Positions 10,601 through 22,784 of a DNA stretch of 64,000 nucleotides are shown here, piece by piece (position 1 is the stretch's first letter; each line of letters starts with the position of its first letter). The stretch lies in assembly GCF_018691265.1 (NCBI RefSeq), contig NW_024881316.1, forward strand, positions 11,819,819 through 11,883,818, written 5' to 3'. A program made the position numbers and the translations under genes. This stretch comes from Tyto alba (Eukaryota; Chordata; Aves; Strigiformes; Tytonidae). The notes under the pieces are model-generated. The model saw nothing but the letters and a program-made list of their open reading frames with translations. It made no database searches and had not been told where the DNA came from.

Positions 10601-13600
10601 ACCAAATAACTCTCTCCGAGTGAAGGAAATGTAAGCATTTAAACTGAGATAATTAGCACAGTGGACTTTGGGGTTTGTGTGTTTATGTTTTCCTTTAAAG
10701 AGTGATTACTTATGGAGTTTATTTGTATTTTAAAATGAACAGACAATTCTGTTTTACAAGGCTAGATTTTCATTTACTGTGATGGGCACTATAAAAAGCT
10801 GTTAAAACCTTCCCGAGTAATCAAGTGAGTCTTTGATCCCAACAGCTGAGAGGCCCTTGGGTAAGCTTAAAATACATTTATTCTTGTGTAAGTGACTAGA
10901 GTGTGCAAAGCATTGATAGCGTAACACACCAGGTAGGTAAGAGTGAGTGCATAAGGGAAACTTACGTGAATGGAGCACCGATGTTCTACTTCAAAACATG
11001 TGAGTGTTGGCAAGCATTCCCCCTTTCTGTAGTTCCTCTTAGTGAATTTGCTATTGTAGGCAAAAGAAGTAGTCTCTGTTTCCATGAGATAATGCACCTG
11101 AAATCCAAAAAAGTAGTTTGTAGCCCCTCAGTTTCAGTGCAATTCTGGTTACAAGGACATGTGAGTTTTGTTTTTACTTCATTGACATCAAGGATTAGAT
11201 TAAATTTTTTCTTCATACATACTATTTTGGAGAAAGTGTCAAACCATGGCCACATTTCTTAAACATCACCTATAAATGCATAGTCTATAAATGCTTATAA
11301 ATGCATAGTGACTGTTGTGTTATCAAAGCATGCACAAAGGAGTAGCTGCAATTCTGTGTTGTTCCATTAAGAACTTCCTTTCACAAGTGCTGTAAGTCAT
11401 TTACAAGTGAGGTGGGAGTGCCCTCTTGTGTTTATCGAAGAACGATCTTAATGGTCATCCCATTCAAAATCACAAGGTGGTGAAAATTTATCCACTCCTG
11501 TATCAGGCATCAGTATCTCAGACTGGCTGTGGGTCAGATGTACATGTCTGATCAGTGTTGCAAAACCGATCGCTTACCTGTTCAAACAAGGTTTCAGCCT
11601 CTTGTCTTGTCACGCAGCATCCTACAGTGCATTTCTGCTTCACCAGCTCTTCTGCTGCAACCTTCAGAAATGTCTCCCCGTGCGCCAGCCCACGGCCCCA
11701 TCCTACGCAGGGTGTGGAGGAACACGGGCAAGAGCCACGGGCTGCCTCGCTGCATGCCACTCCCTCCCAGTGCCTGCGAGGTGAGTCTTGCCTCTGTTGC
11801 AGAAATGTGGGTATAAAGTAAAAACAAGTTAATGCAGATCCTAGCGTGGTCTGTGGTAGCTCAAAGTGGGGAGGCAGGAGGAGAGGGACATATTGAGCTG
11901 GACCCACAGGACCCCTGGAAGGAGAGGACCTGTAATTTCTTAGTCTGCTTCTGCCTAACAACCAGTTTGGTGGGCTGGATAAGGTTCTCAAATGCTTGGA
12001 CACTCCTAGTATAATATGTATTCATTATGCCAGAGCTATCTTGTTTTATCCTTTACTTGCATGTAAGAGGCAAACCCTACAATTAAGCTATGTCACAAAC
12101 TCCCATGGAAACTACTTAAACATGCCAATAAACTGCAAGATCTTCAAGAGAAATGAAACAGATCGATTAACGTTTCCTGAAGTGAGATCCACTCCTCTCT
12201 TCATATCTACTTACACAAAACTGTGTGCATGCTTAAGTAACCCAAGTAAAGAAAAGAAAGAAAAATAAAGAAAAATGAAAGAAATATAATGAAACAGTTG
12301 TTTTAAATGCTGTGTTGACCCAGTGAACTAGCATAATTTCAAGTAGATTATCTGACACTTTAGACAGCATAAAGTAGCACTGATAAGGTTCCTTATTCAA
12401 TAGTGCTGAGAAAGTTTATTTTTCGTTCTTATAAAATAGAGCACCATCATCAAAGGACTTTTTTAGTTCAGGTGATATAATTTGTAGCACGTTGTGGTAG
12501 TTTCTGAAGTTCTCTTTGCTTTTCTATTTTTTTAGAAGAGTAGAAAATTGCTCCTCAGCTTCTATTGAATTCAGCAGAAAAGATGTACCTTTGTATCACC
12601 TGGGTCTGTAGCCAGTACGTCAATAAAAAGCTGTTGGTGGACTCTTTCCCATATGGGTACAATGTCAGGAATTTCCAGATGGGCTAGGTGGGATGTCCAC
12701 AGGTAGAACAGGCCACATGTCAAGACTGAAACACTTTCAAGACACCTACAAGAAACGTGGGATTGTATCTTCTATAGATGGTCTAGGAGGAGATGAATAG
12801 GAAAAAGCAGGTAGGTGCTTCTGCCACTGGTACCTAGTGTCCCATGCGCTGTGGTGCAAAGACCTTGACGGTGAAGGAACTTCATTATCTGTTAGGGACA
12901 TGATCCCTCCAAGGAGAATGGCAATACTCCACATCTGTATGCAACCAGTCCTTTTCATCTTGGACAGAACCCTGGTGCAGGGCAACCGGCACTAGCCAGG
13001 GCCACACGGTATCTCTGGCAACTGTGCCAGCTCCTATGGGAACAGTCAGTTGTGCTGCAGCAAGCGTTAATGGTTTGCACTGTGTGTGCAGCTACCAGGG
13101 CCACTCACCAGCTTCTCCAACCCCATCTGGCACCCTGACCTCCCCTGTGCAACACCAGGCTGCTTGCCTCTTCCAAGACCAGGTAGTGGCCAGACCTTTT
13201 GAAATCTGGCACAGTACCACAGGCTTCCACCTAGGAGCTGCTCCAGATGAGGCTGAGGGTCCACTGCTCTTCCCCAGCGGCCTGCCCTCAGGTCTGATCA
13301 CTGGCCTCTCTGAAAACTCCCCCAGCATTGTTTTTTTGAGAAGGAACAGAGAATCTCAGCAAGTGCATCCCATGGTCATACATTCCTGGCTCAGGGATCG
13401 CAAGGAATGCTGATGGGACTGCACCCTGAGACTCTGGCAGCAATTGGAGATTAAGGAACACCAGAGGATTCAAGTCTGTAATAGCCGTGCAGCTCAAGCT
13501 TCGTATCACAATTTCTCTGCTCTGCAAGGGTCCTGTGTTTAGAAACACTGTGTGCTCATTACCTCTGGCAGGGCAATTGCTTCTTGTCACATGAACCACA

Positions 13601-16600
13601 TAAATAAATCTCATCTGTCTATTAGCTGCATACTCTGTGGCCAAGCAGAGCATGTTCCCAGTGCTGACAAGGAGTGGCAGCCTTGTCCCATACTTTCTCT
13701 ACACAGCGAATGTGGAACTGAGGACAAAAAAACAGGACGGCCTTGTCTTACTCTGCTGTCTGATGTTGACCAGACAGAGAGGGCACCAAACTTCTGAAGT
13801 GCCCAGATCTTTCCCTCTGTTGCCTGGAGAGCCTGGATGAGCTCCTTTGAGTTTTGGGGAATATCCAAGAGAGCACAACCAGGCAGAGCAGGTTGGAATG
13901 TAGGAGGGTCTTCAGCAGGAGGCACCTTGTCTGAGTGCTTTCATCCGAACAGTAGGACGCGGCCCCACCAGCATCAGGAGCTCAGCTACCAGCTCCAGTC
14001 AGGAATATCAGGACAGGGAACGTGTGCTTGTGTACATGGTAAGAATTTGCAGTGCTGTGAGTTCCCTCCTAGGAAGTCAGCAATACATTACCTTCTCTTC
14101 AAGTTTCCAAATTATTTACACAACTTAAATGGATGATACGTATTTTTTAAGAAATATTATAATGGTCATAGGATTAACTGTGCTACCCTCCTCCTGTTCT
14201 TTACAAATACAGGCCCTCACCTTCAAAAACTAGACAGACTAATCTTACATATCCTAGGGCAGAGCATCACAATTGTCTTGCTCTTTAGTAGCGTCAGTCA
14301 TAAGCTGTACTGCTCTGAATATCAACTCTTGATATAATTTAACTGTATTTAGATAGATATGATTTCTTCCTTATAGTACAAGAGTGGATGGCAGCAAACA
14401 GTAGAACAGACTTCTTAAAACTCAAATATTGTTTATTTTGATGGTAGAATTTGGGCATTCAGGCATAGTTAGACAGGTGCTACACTGCATTTTGGAGGGA
14501 TTCAGTATGAGGTTTCACATCATATTTATAGCTGCCTAAGTATTAGCTGCTGTCAGGGGACATCACCCTGCTCAACTCCTCCCCAGCCCAGGGTGTGTGC
14601 TTCCACCACTTCCTTTCTGTTAAATCTAGTGGTTAGGTCGTCACAGTGTGAATCAGTTCAGGTGGTTGATTTGCTAGAAAACTAAAGCTGAAAAAAAAAA
14701 AAAATGTTTTCTATTGCACCATGTAATTGCTTGTAGCAGCATGATGATTATCCTGTACTGGTGACAGGGGAGGAGGGAAGAACAAGGTCATCCCTTTCAG
14801 CAGCAGCTCATAAGTTCTACTTAACTGTGAAGTTAAAGCACATCTGTAGAGAGTGCTGTTTGATCTCTCCCTGTATGAGAACTTAGACACTAAGAGCGAG
14901 ATACACCCACAAAACCTGCTAACACACTATCCTGTCCCAGGAAGCTCGCTATTTTTAAGAACAAGACAAGATTGAAACAAAATTCTGCAATAAAAGATTT
15001 GAGCAATACCTGTGTCTGTGCAAGTTGCATAGAAGGAAAAACTTATGTACCATCCAAAGTGAAGCCTTGATGCATAATTAAATCTATTAAAATTAATATA
15101 TTAGCACTGTAAATAATGCAGTTACATTTTCCTACATCTCTACTATTTTAAAATAAGTATCTATATGTATTTTAATATGAATACTATGAGAAAAATCGTA
15201 TGTATGCATATTTTATTTTCTGACTTTATCAAATTAAACATTCCAAGCAGGTAAAGAAGTGTCCAAGAAATCTCCACTTTAAAGGGAGTGCCTCTTTCTT
15301 ACCCAGAGATCTGTACTTATCATATTCCATTCCAGATACTGGAATGCAGTTTTACAACTTCTATTTTGTTGTAATAGTTCACATGATACTCAGAAAGAGC
15401 AAATTGAGTATGTGTTGTTTTCCCTGATTCTGTGTAGCATGTGATTATAGAGTATTTTAATTGTAAGTAAGCCTCTGAAACATGGCAATATTAAAAACAG
15501 TTTTGGTTAAAAAAATCAAATAGTGCAGCAGCCTTCCCTTCTCTAAGAACCAGAGGCAGACTCTTGTTAAGGAATGTGAAGATATATTTCTTATTTAAAA
15601 GTGAGTTTGACACTCAATTTGTCAAGGCTGTATAAATATGACAGAAAAGCCTTTTTTTTCCCTATGCCTTGTTAATGGAGTGACTGCAAGTGATATTAAT
15701 TAGCAGCTGGGTCCTACAACTATAAGAAGAGTACTAAATAGCAGGTTGCTCTTCTCCCATCTTTCCATAGTACTTCCACATCAATGCTTTCATCTCACCT
15801 GAGCCTGTTCATCTCATCTCTTAAGGGTGACCAGAAGCCGGTATGATAATCAGCAACTATACAGCGATTAAATGAAGCATATTATCTTTCAGTAATATGT
15901 TGTTTATGCAGAATAATGTAGAAGAGATTTGAAGACTGAGAGAAAGATAATGTTCCAAAGCACTAATAAAGACTCAGAGTGAAATTTCCCTCAAGTATTT
16001 TTGGGCATACTAAAGTGCTGCTGAAGTTCAAGATAATACATGCTTCTGTTAAATAATAAAACACTGAAATTATGTACTCCCGGAGACAGCACAAAGACTT
16101 ACCTTGGTAAAGAGAAGAAAAAATAGCTAATTTAACTTTAAATTATTAATATTAATGAGTTTGTCTGTCTTAATATACCAACTTTATTGCTTCTTTTAAG
16201 TAACTAATTTCAGAGGGTTTGGGGTTTTTTCTTATATAAAGCTTAGTTATGCTTTACTGTTAATTTTAGCCATATATAAACTGATTAGATTATGACAATA
16301 AACCAATTGTGTCAGTATAAGCAACCATTGTATGTTTAGATACTTCATCTTTGCAGCAGAAAACCCACCACAGCTGTACTCAACTTCAGAGAGATACCTA
16401 AAAATTAAGATCCTTGTTAAAAACAAAACTAAAAGGAACACTGATGTGCATTAAATCCTTGCAAGTGCTATGAAGACAAGCTGAGAACACTGTCTTGAAG
16501 GCACAAAATCACCATTCAAGCAAGTCTTGAAAAAGGGCAAAAGGAAGCCCACAACAGTACATGCCAGTATAACGGTGTTTAATCTATCAAAACTAATAAC

Positions 16601-16739
16601 ATCACTTTTCAAATTCATGAGGTGCAGGAAGTATGTTCAGAGAAAATTAGGCCATGCAATTGCATTCATTTTTTGCTCCTGTGTTCAGTGTGGAAGATCT
16701 GGGGAAATTCCCCACACCACTTCTGAGGCATTCATTGGA
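7649..16739. other. Intergenic, no gene recognised
   Basis: About 9 kb of mostly AT-rich DNA. Open frames are short, and the longest (161 codons, minus, 11518-12003) has no recognisable domain. A purine tract (GAAA/GAAAA type) lies at about 12244-12290 and A-rich runs at 9467-9482 and 14690-14703. I see no RNA gene or clear young transposon. Confidence 0.6.
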
Positions 16740-17233
16740 GAAGTTGCTTCAAACTTCTTGAAGATGCTGCAGTTTCAACAGGATCAGATGATGCTCTAGA
16801 GGAACCCAGTGAAACGTGAACTGCTAATTGTGGTGTGTGAGCTCTCACTTGAAATTGCTCTGTTGCTAAAGAAGGGCAAGTACCAAATGGGATTTAAATG
16901 TTTTGAAAAGGTTCTAGGGAAATCCAGGAAACTATAGCCCACTAAGCCTGACATCTGTACCAGGCAAATAAGTAAAAACTTAATATAAATAGTAGAATTA
17001 GTGTGCATCTAGATAAATATGATCTGTAAGGCAACAGTCAGAACACTTGGCACACTTGCATCGTGCTTCTCATCAGCAAGCATGTGGTAACGTGATCTAG
17101 TGCACGGATTCCCTAAAGCTTCTTAGCAAGTTATTTTAGGCAAACTAAGCAGACATGGGATAAGAGGTAAAAGATAGGAAACAGAGGGTAAAAGTAAACA
17201 GTCCGTTTTCACAGTGAAAGAAAACTACCACAG
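16740..17233 (+). mobile_element. CR1 LINE fragment, 5' portion (interrupted)
   Basis: The stretch around 16915-16975 (AGGAAACTATAGCCCACTAAGCCTGACATCTGTACCAGGCAAA) matches in style the CR1 reverse-transcriptase region encoding the 'NYRPVSLTSVPGK' stretch. The frame is destroyed by indels. It continues after the inserted LTR at 18295, and the exact left limit is uncertain. Confidence 0.6.
17229..17233. repeat. Target-site duplication of LTR-B copy 3, left (CACAG)
   Basis: CACAG immediately before the LTR start is repeated at 18290-18294 immediately after its end. It is a 5-bp duplication. Confidence 0.85.
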
Positions 17234-18289
17234 TGTCCTGGGTTTGAGTGAGTGGTGGGGTTTTTTGGTGGCAGGGGAGGGGGCTATAGGGGTGGCCCCT
17301 GTGAGAAGCTTCTCAAAGCTCCCCCAGCCCCAAGTCAGCTCCACCTCTGCACCAAAACTGGGCCCATCAGCTGCGCCTCTGCGATAAGAAGGGACGTGGT
17401 GAGGAGCAGTGGGACTTGGGAGGAGGAATTGTGGCAGCTGCGTGAACACCAAAGTCGGTGCAGGAACACAGGAAGAAATGAGGGGAGGAGGTGTGTCGGA
17501 GCAGAGACCCCCCTGTATCCTGTGGTGAGACGGCAGGGCAGCCCCCCCCTGCCACCCATGAAGATCTACGGTGGAGCAGACACTGATTTATGGCCTGTGG
17601 TTTTTGCCTGCTTGATCAAGGTGCTGTGCTCGAAGAAGGCCGGGGTCTTGCGGCAAAAGGCAGCCCCGCTGTTGTAGTTCAGTTCTGGGAGGATTGCAGC
17701 ATGTGGGGGTGTCCCACGCCGGAGCAGCTCAGGAAGGGCTGCAGCCGTGGGAGAGAATCCAGTCAGAGGAAGTTGGTGACCCACGACGGAGCAGTGTAAG
17801 GAGGTCCATGGCAGACACTCATGTCAGAAAAGGTTTGTGGAGGACTGTCTCCTGTGAGAGAGGGACCACGATGGAGCAGGGGGAACAAGTCCCAGAAGCT
17901 CCCCCCCCCAAAGATGGAAGAAGCGGCAGCACTGACTGCACCCCCCATTCCCTGCCCCTGCGCCACTGGGGGAGGAGGTAGAGATATCGGGAGCAGAGCT
18001 GAGCCCGGGAAGAAGGGAGGGGTGGGGGGAAGGTGTTCTCAAGATGTGGCAATGCTTCTCACTGTCCTACTCTGTTATGTGTTGTTAGTGTCTGTAATAA
18101 ATGTATGTTCTTTTTTTCTTCCCCTAATGAATCTGCCTTTTGCTCGTGACCATAAAGGGTGATTTTTTCCCCATCCCAGTCCTATCTCGAACCCCAAGCC
18201 TGGCTCTCTGTCCCTTCTTATTGCTGGAAGAGAAGGGAGAGAGAGTGGCTGCGTGGTGGTTGGCTGCCAACCAGGCTCAAACCACAACA
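17234..18289 (+). mobile_element. LTR-B copy 3: complete solo LTR, 1056 bp
   Basis: Runs from TGTCCTGGGTTTGAG to AACCACAACA (TG...CA) and is flanked by the 5-bp duplication CACAG, so both ends are exact. It joins the two half-LTRs seen separately elsewhere in the window: 17234-17774 corresponds to copies 1 and 2, and 17908-18289 to the fragment at 6361-6741. AATAAA is at 18096-18101. Relative to copies 1 and 2 it has lost 9 bp covering the TATTTAA box (GCGATAAGAAGG instead of GCGATAACGTATTTAAGAAGG), so its own promoter is probably weak. It sits inside a CR1 LINE and is therefore younger than that LINE. Confidence 0.9.
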
Positions 18290-18294
18290 CACAG
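18290..18294. repeat. Target-site duplication of LTR-B copy 3, right (CACAG)
   Basis: Partner of 17229-17233. Removing the LTR and one copy rejoins the CR1 sequence. Confidence 0.85.
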
Positions 18295-19345
18295 AAATTG
18301 GCATGACCTGTTGAACTTACTGAATTATCTGAAAAAGGTGGCATGCAGAGGGGTAAAAAAAATTAGTAATCATTTATTGCTCATGCATAAGTAACTGCAG
18401 GACCCCAAAAAAAACTGAGTGAGTATAACAGCAACACATGAAATTCAACATAGATCAATATAAAGCACTGCTCATTGAGAAAAGCAAACACAACAGCAAA
18501 TGTAAAATGATGGGCTCTGACCTTTATTGCTCAGATATGAGATCCTGCAGTTACAACAGACAGTTCTGTGGAAACGTCAGCTCCATGCACAGCGATAGTC
18601 AAAAAAAAAGGAAACGAAAGTTTAGGAAGTGCTAGGGAAGAAAGAAGAAAATTGAGAACATCATCACACCTCTGCATAAGTCCATGTTGTACCTGCTTCC
18701 TGAAGACAGTGTGTACTCTGCGACTCCTGTCTCAAAAAAACCCCAAGAGTTTGGAGAAAAGCAATGAGAGTAAGGTCAAAGGTAGGCACTGATTCCCATA
18801 TGAGGAATGATTAAGTAAATGAGGTTTCTTCAGCCTGAAGAAGAGATTGAAGGGTGAAGGCTTAATGAGGGGATGACTGCAGACAACTTCTAAAACTGCA
18901 GTGAGCTAACAGACAGCAGGTACAAAGCAAAATAACGGAGGTGTATTTTCCTGTAATGCTAATTAAGCTGTGATACTCCTTGCCATTGCTATTGTGGATA
19001 ATTTTATAAAGGCTCTGGGGAAGACCAGACAAATTTATGGGTAGCAAATGAATGGAAGATTGTTACATTCACACATACATACACACACACACACACACAC
19101 AAAACCAAACCAAACAAAACAAAACCAAACCCTAAATCCAAAAAAACACCCTCTAAGAGGTCTGTAATTTTTATATTCCCAGAGGCTGGCAAATATTCAT
19201 GGAAGGATCCCTACATGCTTGTTCTATCTCTATTCCCCTCCTTAGGCATTTACTTTTGGCTACAGGTAGAGGCAGGATACTGGGGGGGTGGACCTCTGGT
19301 CTGATCCTGTACAACAGTTTTAATGTTTTTATGTTATCATAAGAA
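18295..19345 (+). mobile_element. CR1 LINE fragment, 3' portion, degraded
   Basis: Recognisable CR1 landmarks appear in order: AAAATGATGGGCTCTGACC (18505), CCTCTGCATAAGTCCATG (about 18669), TCCCATATGAGGAATGATTAAG (18794), CTTCAGCCTGAAGAAGAGATTGAAGG (18829), TGATACTCCTTGCCATTG (18971) and, near the end, GGATACTGGGGGGGTGGACCTCTGGTCTGATCC (19273-19305). This is the 3' end of an old amniote-type CR1 in sense orientation. The reading frame is lost. Confidence 0.75.
19071..19135. repeat. (AC)n microsatellite followed by A/C-rich tract
   Basis: An alternating AC run at about 19079-19101, then AAACC/AAAC repeats, lies inside the CR1 remnant. Confidence 0.9.
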
Positions 19346-21878
19346 AAAAGTGCTTGTCTTTCTGTGACACTAAAGTGGCTAAATATTCAAAGAGAGCGAG
19401 TTGACAGGAAGTGCAAATAAATAATTCTGGTCTCTGTAAAACATAACAGGGCCAAAATCATAAGCTAAATGAAACTGTTTCCCAACTCATGCATTTTATG
19501 ATGCAAAACGTGAAATATGGCAAAGTCAGCTCAGGATTTCACAATGAGTACTATCTGTTCTGAGAAGGAAGAAATTAAAGCTGCATACAATAGACTTCCT
19601 GCTGGGAAGGTGAGAGGGGAGGGGAACTCAGCATCCCAAAGGATGCACTGGTAACAACCCCAAACCAAGAGATGTGAGTCATCAAAGCTGCAAAGCTACT
19701 GGAGAAAATCCAAGAAGCCAGACTTAAAATAGGAACAGAAGGGAAGTGGGGGGAGACAGAAATAAAAAGAAAGACCAAGAAGAGAAAGAAATCTTTTAAA
19801 ACAAGAAAAGAGAACTGAGAGAGTTGTCTGGAGCTGAAATGCCCTGGAGGTAGCCACACCACCAGCCTTTCAGGCCAGCATACATTTGTGCGGGCCTCAG
19901 AAGAGCAATCTGGTATGCTCCCATTATCTCATAACCAGCACTCCCTTCCGCCAGTGCTTACACTGTGCATGAATGTGCAGCTGTGTGGTGAGCTAAATTC
20001 AGAAGCGATTCATCTATAAACTAACACTTTATGGCAACCAGGCTTGTGGTTCAGACTAGCTTTAGGATATCTCCGGGGAGTGGAGTTTGAGGATCAGGTA
20101 TTGCTCCACAGCTCGCACCCTCATCCAGACTCCTGGGACATGGGTTAAAGATGTGGAAGCCTGAAGGAGGGGAAAGAAAGGCACCTAAGAAGGAACGTTG
20201 TTTTTAAATAGAATCTGCAATTGCAGTGTACATTTTTATTCTGTTTTGGTTAACTTTTTTCAGCCTTGTAATTGTTGCCTACCTACGATAAAGATGTACT
20301 TCACTTGACCCACAAGCCTGTCCTGTGCTAGCAGACTTAGGTGATGCTGAGAAATATGAGGCACACTTCTTTGGGGATAAAAACTTTGCATACAGCATGC
20401 ATTCAGGCACTGGTAGTAAACCTGTACCCTACAATCTAACAGAGCGATGAGGACTTTCCTCTGCCAAATTACAAAAGCTGGTGTGCAGGAACATTGCAAG
20501 GTTCAAGACTACCTGCAGCAAGTGCATATCCGTGCTTCTCTTGAAAAGCTCACAACATGCCCTTAGTCACCTCATTATTTATAGCCTTCTTATTATCAGT
20601 TGCAAACTAAAATAGTACTCATTTATGCTTTATGTAATGTTCTTTGGGCTTAAATTATGAGTCTATTTTTCCCTCTGAAAAGAAGTTCTATAACATACGC
20701 AAAAGCCCTCCACAGCCTGCTGTAGAAAAGACATAATTATTTAGCACTTAGGAAAGGAATGGTAAGGAGCTGCCTTTTTTCTTTAGGGCTAATTGAGTCA
20801 TGATTAATGGCTGTGATTACTTTGCTTATCTTTAACCCTGATGTCACTAAGGAAGGGTGGGTTAACATTTTCAGTGCCATGTGGCAAACATCAGTTTTGG
20901 GGCCTTTTGAATATGTCACATGGATAGATAACAACAGTGTAAACTGCTTGCCTGTGCGGGGCCCAAGTTCAGCTGCTGAGCCTGCCTGAAGCCCTAGCAA
21001 CTATTCCTGGGTGCTTATAGCTTCCCACTCTCTCCTACTGAAACAGCAGCTCAAGTAAGCACAGGTAGGAGGCACTCGGAGAATAAGGCACGATGGAGCC
21101 TTTACACCTTCTGCCTCTACACCAGAAAAGGCGGTGGGCCAGCTGCAACTTGCAGTCAAGAGGAAGATTTCAAACAGGTAAAATGGGATGTGGAAGAAGC
21201 AAAGCAGAGAGAAAACGAGTGTCATCTCCTGTCATGGGCTGCAGAAGAAAACGTGTTTAAAATTTGCCAACTATTTAGTTTTCCTGGTAGTATTAATCTC
21301 AATAATTTTATGAATACAATTGCCAGGTATTTTAGCACTTTAGAACTCACTTTTCTAGACTTCCCTTACCCGCTCCCAACAGTTAGACCCTTATATTGAG
21401 AGTCCATCTTGTGAACCATTGGTTTTTGTAGTATTAACAATTTGTCAAAATACCAAACAATTTTCTGAGCTTTTCACCCTTCCTCGTTTTTCCCTATTTC
21501 CTCAACTAAGTCGATTGATATACTAAACCTCTCAATACACAGGCAGACAAAAAAGTTAGACTATTTATAAACAATTAGTAAGAACCTCCATAAACATTAT
21601 GAGATTTTTAGGATGTGGTTTCACATCAGTTTAAATGTCATCTAGGCTGTAGCGTTCCTGCCATCCCCACGGTAGCCCAGATACCTGCTCCTGCCTCTTT
21701 GGCTAGCACTTCCACAGCAGTACAGGAGGCCAATTCAGCTGGAGACTAAGCCACTTTCTGGCTGAGGCACAACTGTACAACTTCCAGCGGCTAAAGCTGT
21801 GCTGGGGTTGGGATAGCCCACTCTTAGGTTCACTGTGGAACCCCAGACTTTCTAGAGTAGAAAAACTGCATAAAGCTT

Positions 21879-21880
<2 letters not shown>
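19346..21880. other. Intergenic, no gene recognised
   Basis: Unique-looking DNA with short open frames and no recognised domain, RNA gene or transposon. Confidence 0.55.

Positions 21881-21918
<38 letters not shown>
21881..21918. repeat. Poly-T run, 38 bases
   Basis: Uninterrupted T from 21881 to 21918. No element joined to it is recognisable. Length is likely polymorphic or assembly-sensitive. Confidence 0.95.
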
Positions 21919-21919
<1 letters not shown>

Positions 21920-22721
21920 TTAGTTGTGGGTAGGAGATTTTGCAGCCCTGATGACTTGTAATGTTACACAGGGATAAAGCATTGGGTGCTATTTCCGAAT
22001 AGGGAAAGGGTGTGCATGTGGCTAAGGTTTCAGAAACATCTCATTAGAGATAGGGGAAGTTGAAGCATTCAGGCATACCAATAGATCATTAACCAGTTGG
22101 AGGCCTAGGGAACAGTGACAGGAGATGGATATAAGAAACAAGTACTCAACGAAAAACACTTTTTCTAAGTTTGGGAGGTGGAGCTGTGTGAGTTTCCTGC
22201 CTTCGCTTGCCAGCTCTGCGTTTTATGCAAAAACCCTGTAATGCAAAATGTCTGAACATCACCGGGATCAAAAGCCAGACGCGGGTGCTCACTCCCTCTC
22301 GCCCCTCAGGGCACACCGCCCCCAGCCAGCGAGGGCAACCCCCTCTCGCCTGTCCCGCTCCGCCCTGCGCTCCTGCCCGCTCGAAGGGCGGCCGATTCCA
22401 CCGCAGCCACCCCACCCCTGCCCCGGGCTGCGGGAGGCCCGCGGCGTGAGGAGCGCGGGTACGGGCAGACAGCCGCCATCGCCTCCCGCCCCGGGGCGGC
22501 TCCAACCGCCGGCGGGGAGCCATGCCCTCCCGCCCGTGCACCGCCGCCCTCAGCGGGGCCGCCGCCGCCGCCGCACTGCGGCGGGGAACACGTCAGCGGC
22601 CGCGAGCCCGCCAACGGCTGCGGGGCGGGGCGGGCATCAACCCCTCTCGGCGGGCTTCCCCGCCCCTCGGCTCGCGGCAGGGAGGGGCGGGGCCAGCCTC
22701 GTTCCCACCCCGCAGCGTCTC

Positions 22722-22728
22722 TATAAAA
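22722..22728 (+). promoter_or_regulatory. TATA box with 5'TOP-type start downstream
   Basis: TATAAAA at 22722-22728 is followed 22-30 bp later by a pyrimidine stretch (CTCGCTCTCTCTTTCTCCCT, 22744-22763). Transcription starting at a C within it would give a terminal oligopyrimidine transcript, the known arrangement for snoRNA host genes and ribosomal protein genes. The start is predicted at about 22750. Confidence 0.75.
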
Positions 22729-22749
22729 GGAGCGAGCGCCCCCCTCGCT

Positions 22750-22784
22750 CTCTCTTTCTCCCTGCGGAGCGGCGCTGTTGGCGG
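22750..22784 (+). other. SNHG5: SNHG5 exon 1 (predicted)
   Basis: A short pyrimidine-led exon ends GCGG before the donor GTGAGG at 22785. The start is an estimate from the TATA spacing. Confidence 0.6.

Noticed and set aside
11518..12003. 161-codon minus-strand open frame
   Set aside because: No recognisable domain, splice context or promoter; length is possible by chance in this locally GC-richer stretch.
17773..17792. TTGGTGACCCACGACGG inside LTR-B as a tRNA-Trp primer site
   Set aside because: It resembles the avian alpharetrovirus primer site but has an internal mismatch or insertion and lies in the middle of an LTR whose true ends are fixed by the CACAG duplication and by the tRNA-Lys site at 6747.
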